This document shows positions 46,056 through 55,273 of a stretch of DNA of 64,000 nt, one piece after another; within the stretch, counting starts at the first letter, position 1; every line of letters begins with the position of its first letter. This DNA comes from Asparagopsis taxiformis (Eukaryota > Rhodophyta > Florideophyceae > Bonnemaisoniales > Bonnemaisoniaceae): NCBI GenBank assembly GCA_030407315.1, contig JALQPE010002153.1:26471-90470 (forward strand). The letters run 5' to 3'. Both the position numbers and the translations under genes were made by a program. Under the pieces are notes generated by a model. The model was not told the origin of the DNA and made no database searches. It saw only the letters and a program-made list of their open reading frames with translations.

Positions 46056-47330
46056 TGTAGGACCTTATCCCTTGTAGATAGATTATACCTCCGAGGAGGA
46101 TTAGAGGATAGGGATAAGGCTTCGAACTCACGAGTGAGAGCGCCGATTCCACGAGGCTGGCGCCTCGTGCGATCCTAGTAGCCCGAGGGCGGTGTCGAGT
46201 GGATCGATCCCTCGGAGCCCGGACACCTGTCTCCCACCCCGGTAGCGGGTGGTAGAGCGGGGTCCGGGAGGGCTGGATCTAACCTGCCGGAGGGATCTAT
46301 CGGCCGTGGCCGTCCTCAACCCGCTTAAGGGTTAACTAGGCACTTAGCGCGATGGATCCCCGCGGGGAATTGTGGTCGCCTCCACGCGTGGCTGCCCACA
46401 CGACGGATTCCGCAACTGTGATACCGCCGGCGGCTGCGGTCGAGGACCGTTGAGAAGCCCACGGGCGTTAGCTCGGTTGACCGGTGGGAGTGCCGAACCG
46501 ACAGCGCTCCCAGTCGGTAGCCTTGTCCCGGTGGGCGGAAGGCCACTCCCGGTCGCCTGACGGCGTTAAAAGAAGGGGAAGGTGGTCCACCACCGCGGAG
46601 ACGAAATGCCCTAGGGCAATCTACGTGCACTCCCGCCGGAGGGGGCTCGCGGCGGGCAATTGGGGAAATGTGCGAGCGATCCCCAATTGGAGATCGAAAC
46701 GGAGCAGCGGGTATCCGGTAAGGGAACTGCCGCCGCCGTTTAGTTGTAAGTTAAACGACCACGGTCGAAAGATTTGGAACCGAGACGATCTGCCTTTATT
46801 GTAGCTTAGTGGTCAGTCCGTTGACCTTAAATGGTCAACGAGACTGCCGGGACCGGACCAGGACCAATGGTCCCGGTCCGGCGTCCAATGGACCTTGTGG
46901 GGGGTTTTTATGCGGCCCAGGGGCCTTACAGAGTAAGCTGCTACGTTGCTACGTGTAAACTAATAGAAACGGCCAGCCGTAACGTACACGTGCACAACGT
47001 AACGGGAGAATCCTCCCGCTCGCACACGTGTGTGACTAATCGCGCCTATATCGCTACACGTTGCACGCTCGCCGAAGGGTCCCGCGCAAGCAATGTGGCC
47101 CGGTGCCAATGCAAGGCGGCACGCGCCCATTCGCCCTTGGGCGACAATTGCCTTGCCACGTCACCGCGGCTAGTGATCCCCAACGCGGCTCTTCGCGGCT
47201 GATTCCCTATCGAGTACCCACTCACGCTCTCGAGCGTACCGCTTAAGCGAACCCTCCTGGCGCCCATTCCAGACGCCTGGAATTGTCCCTCCCGCGACCG
47301 CTCGCAGCGCAATACGGGACGAGGCCCACA
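46056..47330 (-). repeat. 5' LTR of element D
   Basis: 1275 bp, nearly identical to 32275-33552 with a few single-base differences and short indels. Followed by ACATA and the remainder of the E2 LTR. Confidence 0.95.
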
Positions 47331-47335
47331 ACATA

Positions 47336-47496
47336 ATTTTATTTCATAGTATTTTCTAGAATTAGTTCGACATCGAACTACAATTCTATGGTGGGTATAA
47401 AGAGGCATGGTCAACTCCGTCTTGGGGATCGGAGGCATCATCGATCATTCAACAAAACAACTACCACTCAGCTATCCCGTATACACATTCGTTTCA
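47336..47496 (+). repeat. 5' LTR of E2, second half
   Basis: ATTTTATTTCATAG... to CGTTTCA. It continues the LTR from 32274, with the TATA box GGGTATAAAGAGG near 47395 and small deletions relative to E1. Confidence 0.9.
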
Positions 47497-47594
47497 CTGG
47501 TAGCATCGCTTTCTACGGGCGCACTGAGTGAGCAGTTCGGCAAACGCCGGCCGACTGCAAGCTCTTGGCTGAAAAGCAATCGTTGGGAGTTATT

Positions 47595-47810
47595 GAACAC
47601 CTGAGGGCAGGGGTGCGAGGTGTAAGAACTGTAGTGTCTGCTACCCCTTGAGCAAGGGTAAGTTACCTGAGGGCAGGAAGGCCAGGTAACTAAGGGCCTA
47701 CAGGAGGGACTGTAAGTGGTCAACCCGAGGGCAGGAGAGCCGGGTTGTACCTTAGGGCAGGAGGGCCAGGTAGTGTCTGAGGGCTGGAGAGCCAGACATC
47801 CCACTTACAG
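47595..47810 (+). ncRNA. Leader hairpin cluster of E2 (decayed copy)
   Basis: The same five AGGGCAGGARNGC loops as in E1. The first stem is broken in this copy (GTGCGAGGTGT instead of GTGCCAGGTGT), while others still pair. Useful as a comparison for structural constraint. Confidence 0.7.
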
Positions 47811-48298
47811 AACCTAGATCGGAAGTCTAGCTTCCTGAGGGATTCTTGATTCTCAAGACTATCCTCTGACCAGTCCTGTGCTGTCGCCAATTGTATTCCC
47901 TATACATCCTATTCCACTTGTTGGCTGTTAGCTAGGTGGACCGACAGGGTCACGGATACGGGTAAACACAGGCTTGATAGGGTAAGACTTGGACTAAGAG
48001 GGGTGGAAAGGAGATAGGAAAACTCGAGGAAAGTTGGGTACGGTCGACTCGAGAAACTTTCTTATAGGGTAAGGACACCGAAGGGTTTACATCGTAAACT
48101 GGTGGGGATATCCCGAACAGATCGTTGAACCACATTCCCTGGGGTGGGTGTGATCAGAGTGCTGAAATTCCTCTCTCCACGGGTAGAGGACCCGTCGTCA
48201 AAGGACGAATCCTTTCAAAAAAATTGGAAACTGGAAATTTATTGTTGAAGAAGAAAGAAGTTTTTTTAAGGTTCAAGTTTGGGAAGAACACTGTCATT

Positions 48299-49077
48299 AT
48301 GTCGTTATTGAAGCCCAATAAGCCCCGACATTCGATGGAACGCGTGATGCGTTTACTGTTCGGACGTGGCTACACTCTGTTGGAAGGTACATTTCTCTCA
48401 TTCAGGTAGGCTCGGATGCAGAAATATCCGATAAACAAGCTATTGATTTCGCATCAACGTTCATGACAGGGGTGGCTGCCAACTGGTGGTTTACCGTTGC
48501 CAACGGAGCGAAAATGCCTGATTCTTGGGAGGCCTTCTCAAACCTGGTTATTCAAGAGTTCGTTCCTCAAGATAGTTCTGTTAGAGCTCGCGATAAGCTC
48601 AGAAAGTTGAAACAGAAAACAAACGTTTCTGTCTATCTTTCCGAGTTTAGGAACATCGTAATCAATATCCAGGATATGAGTGAGGGTGAGAAGTTGGCTC
48701 GTTTCTGTGCAGGTCTTAAGGCTCATATTCTTCTTGATGTTCGCAAGAACAATCCATCGGACCTTGATGCCGCTGCAAACATTGCTCTTAGCGTTGATGG
48801 TGCTTATTACGGAGCTGGGATCTATACAGGAAAAGTTGTTCCTTCAAGTTATTCCGGGTACGCTCCCATGGAAATCGGCAACTTCGAGAAAAGCCATTCC
48901 ATGAATGCCCAGAAGAGGAAGGATATTCGTGAGAACCTATGCTTTGTATGTCACAAGCCCGCTGCAGAGCGGATAGGCACAAAGGGGAAGTCAAGAAGAG
49001 GCTTAACACGAACAACACCCAGGTTCATTGGGGAGCACCAAGTTCCTTTCCACAGGAAAACTAGTCGGTCCTCCTAA
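48299..49077 (+). pseudogene. Gag of E2
   Basis: It begins at the same ATG as E1 gag. It loses phase after about 10 codons through a one-base deletion in the CCCCC run, and regains gag sequence from 48463 (TGVAANWWFTVANG) to the knuckle. There another lost base converts HKPGCRAYRH into HKPAAERIG. Otherwise more than 95 percent identical to E1 gag by eye. Non-functional capsid remnant. Confidence 0.85.
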
Positions 49078-50326
49078 AAACAAGTTATACGCTCAGGATG
49101 GACCTGAAAGGAGTGTGAATGTTCTATGCGCTGATGCGCAAGTTAAGAGACCAGAAAAGCCAGGAAGGGCTGTTCCAAGGCAGGAGAAGGGCCGTGTAGA
49201 GCCGAGAGTCTTGGAAGCTGAATCAAATACTATTGTTGGGAAAGAAAGCATCACTACTGATGACCCTATACCAGTAGATCCATTATTGGTTTTCCATGGA
49301 AAGTTGAATGGATTACCAGTCAAAGTATTGAAAGATGATGGATGCAATACCAACGTAGTAGGGGCCGAGTTTCTGAGGAAGCAGAAATCTCGAGGAAATT
49401 TCATGATTCAGAAAGAGAAAATACAAGTCTCACACTCTCGAAAAGTTCCACGGAAGAATCATCTGAAGTAATCATCAAAAGAACATTGAATATGGGTTCA
49501 CATACCTATACATCAAATTGGGTTGTTGCCAATTGTAGGTATGATGTTCTTTTGGGGATGCCATGGCATGTCGCCCACAATCCAGTTATCGATTACAAAA
49601 AAAGGATTGTGAAATGTGGCCATCAGTTGCTTCACGCCTGTAAAGATCCTGATGATCCAAGGATTCATGTGACGAATCTTGGAGTGAGAAATTCAGAAAA
49701 ATGTTACGAAACAGGAAGAACAGTAATGACTTTGAAGTGTATCAAGTGTTCGAAAAGAAAAATATTCAGGGAATGAAAGGTTCCAAACACAGTGAGAGGT
49801 TGGGGAAGTTACTGACAAAGTACCAGGAAGTGTTCAGAAGTGATCTTCCAGATGGACTTCCTCCCAAGCGAACAGTAGATCACGCGATCGATGTTCAGAA
49901 AGATGCTAAACTCCACTGAGACCTCTATTTCAGCTGTCTCCCGCGGAACTAAGAGCAGCTAAGGAATATGTCGAGGAAACTGCTGAGAAAGGAAAAATAA
50001 GATCAAGTAAGTTACCTTATGGAGCTCCTCTGTTCTGTCAAAGAGAAAGACAAGCTTCGTGGAGTAGTCGATTATCGAGCTTTGAATCGAATCACGAAGA
50101 GGACCAATGTTCCATTGCCGAGATCTGATGAAATGTTTGATCGCCTTGGGGGATCAAATATTTTTCAAAACTAACCTCAAACGGGCTCCATCAGATCAGG
50201 GTAAGCCGGGAAGACATCGAAAAAACAGCGTTAATACAAAATATGGGCAGTTCGAATATCTTGTTCTGCCTATGGGTCTGTGTAACGCTCCTGAAACGTT
50301 CCAGACCTTGATGAACCAAATTTCTA
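49028..50326 (+). pseudogene. Pol of E2, truncated in reverse transcriptase
   Basis: Protease region with KDDGCNTNVVGAEF (without the 6-bp duplication of E1). It is frameshifted near 49445, 49690 and 49910, then shows scattered reverse-transcriptase blocks (GQFEYLVLPMGLCNAPETFQ) up to 50326. The YMDD motif and everything after it are absent. The break point is followed at once by the GCAGTA-rich repeat tract. Confidence 0.85.
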
Positions 50327-50334
50327 CACTACCG

Positions 50335-50720
50335 AGTTTGAGATTAAAAAATGTAGTAAATTTACTGCCTGAGGCAGTAAAAATCACTGCCTGAGCAATG
50401 TAGTGCCTGAGGCAGTAAAATTACTATTTTAATTTTTTCAGTTCTAGTGCCGCAGGCAGTAAAATACAAAATTTCCTGGCAGTACGGTATGTAGCAGAAT
50501 TCAGTACTGTACGATAGCAAATTCTAGTAATTTTTGCTGGTACCACAGGGCAGTAGTGCAATGCAGTGATTTTTGATGATTTCTGCAATGGAATGTACTG
50601 CCGTACAGTACTGCCCTGGCAAATGACCTGGCATTAGAATCAGGCAGTAAAATATACTGGCTCCGGCAGTGAATTGTACTGCCTGCAAGTACTGCCTTGA
50701 TAGTAATTGGTGATTGGTAT
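50335..50720. repeat. GCAGTA-rich inverted-repeat tract
   Basis: More than a dozen copies of CAGTA/TACTG occur, several as palindromes such as TACTGCCTGAGGCAGTA (50379 region) and CTGCCGTACAGTACTG (50600 region). No coding sequence. It could be a decayed miniature transposon or satellite at the junction with the right-hand gene block. Confidence 0.6.
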
Positions 50721-51024
50721 TTTCTGAGATTCAATGTTGCAATAGTTGTCCAGGATAGGGTTGTACAATGTGTTCGCATGTGAGTTCAAGTAGAGAAGAG
50801 AGGAAACTATTCTGAAGCTACTAGTAGTGAGAAGTGTAGAGGATGCATGGTCACATGGAAATGACCGTTACAAAAAAGGTAGGAGAAAATCGGTCGTTTT
50901 CCGAGGATATGAGTAGAGTAGTTGGCATTATTTGTTACTATTGCTAGCATTCTAGTTCCAGGAAAAGCGTTTGGAGTGACACTCTGCGATTGGAACGAGA
51001 GGCGAAGGCGAATTTTGACGGAAG

Positions 51025-52548
51025 ATGGAATCTCAGCGTCGTGAGGAAAATCCAAATGACTGCCTAGCAGGGATTATTCGAGAGGGATTCAGGACAGTGA
51101 CTGGGGAAGTTCGTCGTATTGGGGAGAGGATGGATGAAATCGACGATGATCGAACGTCCCAACGCCAGCAAATCGAAAAGCTGATGAGTCGCGTCGAGTT
51201 TATTGTAACGGAACTACAGGGTGTGAAAGACATCTGTGATGGTTTATTACAGCAGAGTCAGGGCACTTCGAAGAAGGGGATGACTGACAAGGACAGGGAC
51301 CGTTTGCGCATCTCGCAGTCAGCAGAACTATCGTTTTCTTACAATTTTCTGTGTGCAGTATTTGGAACTGTTGTACCTTTGCTGGTCGACAAGATTGATG
51401 CTGGGGCGACAATTTACACCAACCAAGGAATCTACGACCTCCGTGGTTGCAGGTTGCTCTCTGCAATGATGTTTGCGAAGCAGAGCAATGACAAGAGGGA
51501 TGTGTTCCAATCAAACACCGGGAAGAACAACATCGAGCTTCGATTCCAAGTGGTGATGTCTCTCCTGCGGAACATTCAGAAGGAAAAGTCGGGTACAGGC
51601 CGTACAGTGGAAGGCTCGAGCTCTGGACGCGATTCGAATGCGTTCAACGTCTGGAAGGAGAACAAGTACATTCCGGACAAAATAATCGAAGAAGTTGTTT
51701 ATGGTGCCACTGGCGATGGCCGAAACCAGCCTGCAGGAAGCATTGACGGAGGGGCTAGGAAGCGGAGGAAAACAGATGGAAATGGTGGACAGTTGAGCAA
51801 GCGTGAAATATCTTTGGCTGTTACGAAAGTTGCGCTGACAAAGGTGCTCGGTTTCCTGAACAAGTCTAGAGAGCAGGTGCGCCATCGATTCCTTGTCGAA
51901 CTGGGGTTCGCTCTAGTGTTGGAAACGGACGCCTCTATCACTTTCGAGTTTCCAACTCACGATCTCATTCGAGATATGGATGTTATCCCCGATACCCGTG
52001 TGACCAACGGAAATCTAAGGCCTGAGGAACGGAAAGTTGTGGATGACAAGAATTCCGAGATCTTGATACAATTCATCGCTGAGCGGAAAGAGATGGTTGT
52101 CATCATTCAGTACGAAGTCGAGATATCGGGATGTGTGGCCAAAAGGATGATTCGAAGGAGAATCAATATCCTGGAGGTAGCCCTGAACACTGCAATTGCT
52201 TTCCTTCAATGCACGAGTAGAATGGTTTTCCTGCGACGTTCCTGCAATTCACTCAGATTTGTCTATGCAATCGCTTCCGGGATTCTAGGAATTTTCAAGG
52301 TACAATCAGGTCAGACCTTCGAAGAAAGTGTACAAGACGAGCTCAAACAATTAGGAAAGGCGATGTTGCCGAGTGACCGAATCTGTAAGAGGCATCTCTG
52401 TGAAGATGTACTGACAATTACTAACGAAAAATTCGATGAACAACACTTGGAACAGCGTAGTACCGCGTTTGAGGAGGATAGCGGACATGGAAATGAAGAA
52501 GATGGGAGTGAAAGCTACGTTGAAGTTTTCCTTGATGAGGAAGATTGA
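51025..52548 (+). CDS. Unrecognised nuclear-looking protein, 507 aa
   Basis: ATG 51025 (MESQRREENPNDCL). Residues 15-75 form an amphipathic helix/coiled coil (EVRRIGERMDEIDDDRTS, QQIEKLMSRVEFIVTELQG). Residues 90-165 are hydrophobic-helical. A basic cluster ARKRRK (residues 244-249) fits a nuclear signal. Residues 260-420 look globular, with two helix-rich repeats. The last 40 residues are highly acidic (YVEVFLDEED). No family is recognised. It converges with the 462-aa gene, with palindrome array 1 in the 605-bp gap. Position beside the ParB genes suggests it could belong to the same module, which is inference. Single exon, clear frame. Confidence 0.7.
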   Translation: MESQRREENPNDCLAGIIREGFRTVTGEVRRIGERMDEIDDDRTSQRQQIEKLMSRVEFIVTELQGVKDICDGLLQQSQGTSKKGMTDKDRDRLRISQSAELSFSYNFLCAVFGTVVPLLVDKIDAGATIYTNQGIYDLRGCRLLSAMMFAKQSNDKRDVFQSNTGKNNIELRFQVVMSLLRNIQKEKSGTGRTVEGSSSGRDSNAFNVWKENKYIPDKIIEEVVYGATGDGRNQPAGSIDGGARKRRKTDGNGGQLSKREISLAVTKVALTKVLGFLNKSREQVRHRFLVELGFALVLETDASITFEFPTHDLIRDMDVIPDTRVTNGNLRPEERKVVDDKNSEILIQFIAERKEMVVIIQYEVEISGCVAKRMIRRRINILEVALNTAIAFLQCTSRMVFLRRSCNSLRFVYAIASGILGIFKVQSGQTFEESVQDELKQLGKAMLPSDRICKRHLCEDVLTITNEKFDEQHLEQRSTAFEEDSGHGNEEDGSESYVEVFLDEED

Positions 52549-52865
52549 TAATGGAGGCGTAGAAGTAAAGTTTCATAGCCTTTGAAGGGAACCGACTACT
52601 ACGAGAGACTTAAGAGAAATAAAAACCTTTAGATGTGAAACTGTCTAGGATGTGCGTGGAAAAGGTGCACCGCAGCATGCTACGTACTACATGGTGTACT
52701 GGAAACAATAGCTATCGTTCTTTTTTTTCAGCTCACTCTGCGACTAGAAAGCGTCATGTCTACTACGGTTAAGAGTTTTACCCTGTCATTGAGCACGCCT
52801 CTAGTACCTTCGGGGCCTGTGCAGTCCCATCCAATGCCGTAGCTCCACCTGGCAGAGTAGTGCGG

Positions 52866-53050
52866 AAAATAATACCGGGTATTATTTTGAGGAATATTTT
52901 GCCAAGTGGAGGGCAATCATTCGTACCGACTACAGGCGATCCCTGGACGAAACCTAAGAATAATACCCGGTATTATTTTCAGGGATATTTTGCCAAGTGG
53001 AGAGCAATCATTGTTACAGAATGCAGACAGTCCCTGGACGAAGGAACAGG
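52866..53050. repeat. Palindrome array 1 (two sites, unit about 93 bp)
   Basis: AATAATACC-G-GGTATTATT at 52866-52888 (11-bp arms including flanks) and AATAATACC-C-GGTATTATT at 52959-52977. Each is followed by GATATTTTGCCAAGTGGAG-type sequence and ends TCCCTGGACGAA. It lies between the 3' ends of two convergent genes. Confidence 0.9.
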
Positions 53051-53153
53051 CCAGAAAGATACGGAGCATGTATCGATGGATACCATCGACTTAATCGAGG
53101 TTGACTAACTCTAAACAGTCTTGTAGACCCATCTAGAAAAGATAGAAAACGTT

Positions 53154-54542
53154 TTACTCGGAGGCGACATTGTGTACGGTAGGATGAGGTGCATCGACAG
53201 GGGAACTATTCTGTCCAACGATAACGTCATGTCCAATTGTGTCTAGCTCGCTGCAGATGGTGTGTCCACTGAAAATGCATGCTGGGAGGTTCAAGTATGC
53301 AGTTCCCAACACAACATTCTTGAGAACGCGCTCGAAAGTTCCATATGGACGAGGGCCTTGAACAGGTTTCCAGGTCAGTGAGAACGAGTTGGCCAGTTTG
53401 AAATTTTTGCTGTCCGGCAGCTCAAAGTTCTCTTGCATTTCTCGACTTGAGAGGAAGCGAGCTTCCAAAGGATACGAATAGCTGCAATTGACATAGTCGT
53501 ACTCATCAGATTCTCGAGTAAGAACGACAGTACTACTCATGTTTTCAGATCTCCTGTATAAAGAGGAACCAACAAGAACAGCCTTTGTAGATGGAATAGA
53601 ATCTTCTGAAGCACTGTCTGCTAGAGTTCCCAAAACTCTAATGACAGAAGACCCAGAATCGTGTCGTGTTTTCTTCCACTTGAGGATAGTAGAGTTCGTG
53701 CATGTAGACATGGAAGGAGCTAAAGTATTGCAGAGGTCATAGTATGTTCCAAAGTGGATCGATAGCTCTTTATCTCTCCCAGTTGAAATTCGAACCGCCT
53801 CGACGCTCGGCAGGAAAATTGTGTTTGGGTTGTTCTTCTCTTCGCATAGCCTGGAAAGTTGTAAAAACTGTTCAAGCGAGCAATCTGCTCTTGCCGTCAC
53901 ATAGTCTTGCACCAAGGAGCTCACTTCCCGGCCTGTTTCAGACTTCGTGATTTTGGAGGACAGGGGTTTGTCCAGTTTTAAGCCAACTCTCTGGAACAGG
54001 TAGTCGCACACAATGTTTCCGAAGATGGGTCCAGTAGCGCTTGATGAACCGCGACAGTTGAAAATCTGCCTTTCGAGGTAGGATACCTTTTGAAACAGCT
54101 TGGATATGTCCTCATTGATGTTAGGACCAGGAGGACTCTCATCGCAAACTAAGCGCGGCTCGGACTTAGATCGACTCAACATGTTTTCTTTGCAGTCTTT
54201 TTTATGGAAACTGTCTTCACCCGCCGACGAGATCGTCTGCTCTAGTGCTAGTTGCTCTCCAAACCTCCAACGTAGCATGTTTCCAGAGTCAATGTCCAGC
54301 AGCGAATTGTTCTTGAATAATTTTGCTGTAGAGACTGACTGGTCGAAACCGTGTTCAGATTGATATTGCAGCGTAACAAACAAGTTTCCAGTCAAACGAT
54401 GTTCTCCGGACGCGTCCGGCTTGGCAGTACTCAAAACTTTGGCGCCCCACCAAACCTTTTTCTGTTTCCTTCCTCTCGTTCGTAAACTCCATTCTACTTC
54501 AATGACTGATCCTTCGGAGACAAACTCTGTTGGGTCTTGCAT
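53154..54542 (-). CDS. Unrecognised protein, 462 aa, possible Tudor/agenet-like N-terminus
   Basis: ATG at 54542 (MQDPTEFVSEGSVIEV). Residues 11-95 have a beta-rich pattern, GSVIEVEWSLRT, then KVWWGAKVL, LFVTLQYQ and MLRWRFGEQL. This resembles small barrel domains of the Tudor/agenet/PWWP class, which read histone or DNA marks, but similarity is by pattern only. Residues 130-165 form a short coiled coil (ISKLFQKVSYLERQIF). The rest is globular and unassigned, with several Ser-rich turns. A TATA box lies about 118 bp upstream (54660-54667). It is divergent from the ParB-methyltransferase gene (731 bp apart), so the two could share a promoter region. A chromatin-reader role is inference. Confidence 0.65.
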   Translation of the reverse strand: MQDPTEFVSEGSVIEVEWSLRTRGRKQKKVWWGAKVLSTAKPDASGEHRLTGNLFVTLQYQSEHGFDQSVSTAKLFKNNSLLDIDSGNMLRWRFGEQLALEQTISSAGEDSFHKKDCKENMLSRSKSEPRLVCDESPPGPNINEDISKLFQKVSYLERQIFNCRGSSSATGPIFGNIVCDYLFQRVGLKLDKPLSSKITKSETGREVSSLVQDYVTARADCSLEQFLQLSRLCEEKNNPNTIFLPSVEAVRISTGRDKELSIHFGTYYDLCNTLAPSMSTCTNSTILKWKKTRHDSGSSVIRVLGTLADSASEDSIPSTKAVLVGSSLYRRSENMSSTVVLTRESDEYDYVNCSYSYPLEARFLSSREMQENFELPDSKNFKLANSFSLTWKPVQGPRPYGTFERVLKNVVLGTAYLNLPACIFSGHTICSELDTIGHDVIVGQNSSPVDAPHPTVHNVASE

Positions 54543-54659
54543 AATGGGTATTCCCAGGAAAAGAATGGAAGAGGTATCGACTGAGGAAACAGGAAAGATG
54601 ACGAAACTGTACAGCTTGTATCCGTGTGGAATGATAGAGAGAAAATTGGTAGGTTACTA

Positions 54660-54667
54660 TTTTTATA
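54660..54667 (-). promoter_or_regulatory. TATA box for the 462-aa gene
   Basis: TATAAAAA on the minus strand, about 118 bp before the ATG at 54542, within the 731-bp divergent intergenic region. Confidence 0.5.
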
Positions 54668-55273
54668 CTTGCATAACTCGTAACGGTTATAAATTACTAA
54701 CACCTGTCCCAAGCGACATGGGAGACCAACATCGTGATGATCATCTCTCTTGAACATTCATCACCATATAATAAAGATCTTATTCCGAGCTGCTCGAAGC
54801 CATTACCAGTAGATTGGGTGTATTTTTCGCTGTGGCAATATAACGGAACCTAGACGTGTATGTATAAAGAGACGCAGGGATCGAGAATGATGCAGTGAAA
54901 TCAATGTGTATATTTATATACTGGTTGTAAGAACGAGTCTACAAGTTCGAACAGAAGATGAAGTCCTCTCAAGAGATTGGTTTTGAAATCTCCGATGGCA
55001 GATTTCAAACTCAATCTCTCGAGGGGACTTCAAATTCAAAACAAAAATGGAAATGTCCGTTGGCGAAATAATTGTATTGAAAGGCCGCCGAAGAACCTAA
55101 TTATTCCTCATTACGTACCCTACCTAGCCAAAGTATACCTGAAAATATTCAGGTTAACTCTTTAACTGTGCATTTAAGGTTTATCAAGATTGTTGCCGAA
55201 GGTTTTTAACGCCAGGTAGGAGAGAAGATTGTTTTCTGCTGGTGGCTGATTGAGGTGAAGAATCTATTTCTCG

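Larger units (their letters stand above)
32275..47330 (-). mobile_element. Element D: 15-kb Ty3/gypsy chromovirus with antisense accessory gene
   Basis: LTRs of 1278 bp (32275-33552) and 1275 bp (46056-47330) begin TGTAGGACC and end CCCACA on the plus strand. ACATA is duplicated on both sides (32270-32274 and 47331-47335), and the intact E1 LTR shows ACATA once at this point. The polypurine tract on the minus strand at 33553-33565 (AAGAAGGGGAGAG) and gag-pol show minus-strand orientation. Between integrase/chromodomain and the 3' LTR lie about 2.5 kb of non-coding repeats and a long plus-strand gene, which explains the large size. Confidence 0.95.
32079..50326 (+). mobile_element. Element E2: second, decayed copy of the E1 chromovirus, split by element D
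   Basis: 5' LTR part at 32079-32274, element D at 32275-47330, then the rest of the LTR (to 47496), leader, gag and half of pol. Similarity to E1 stops near 50326 inside reverse transcriptase, so integrase, chromodomain and 3' LTR are missing. Small indels and substitutions break all frames. The leader hairpins are retained with some mispaired stems. Confidence 0.9.
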
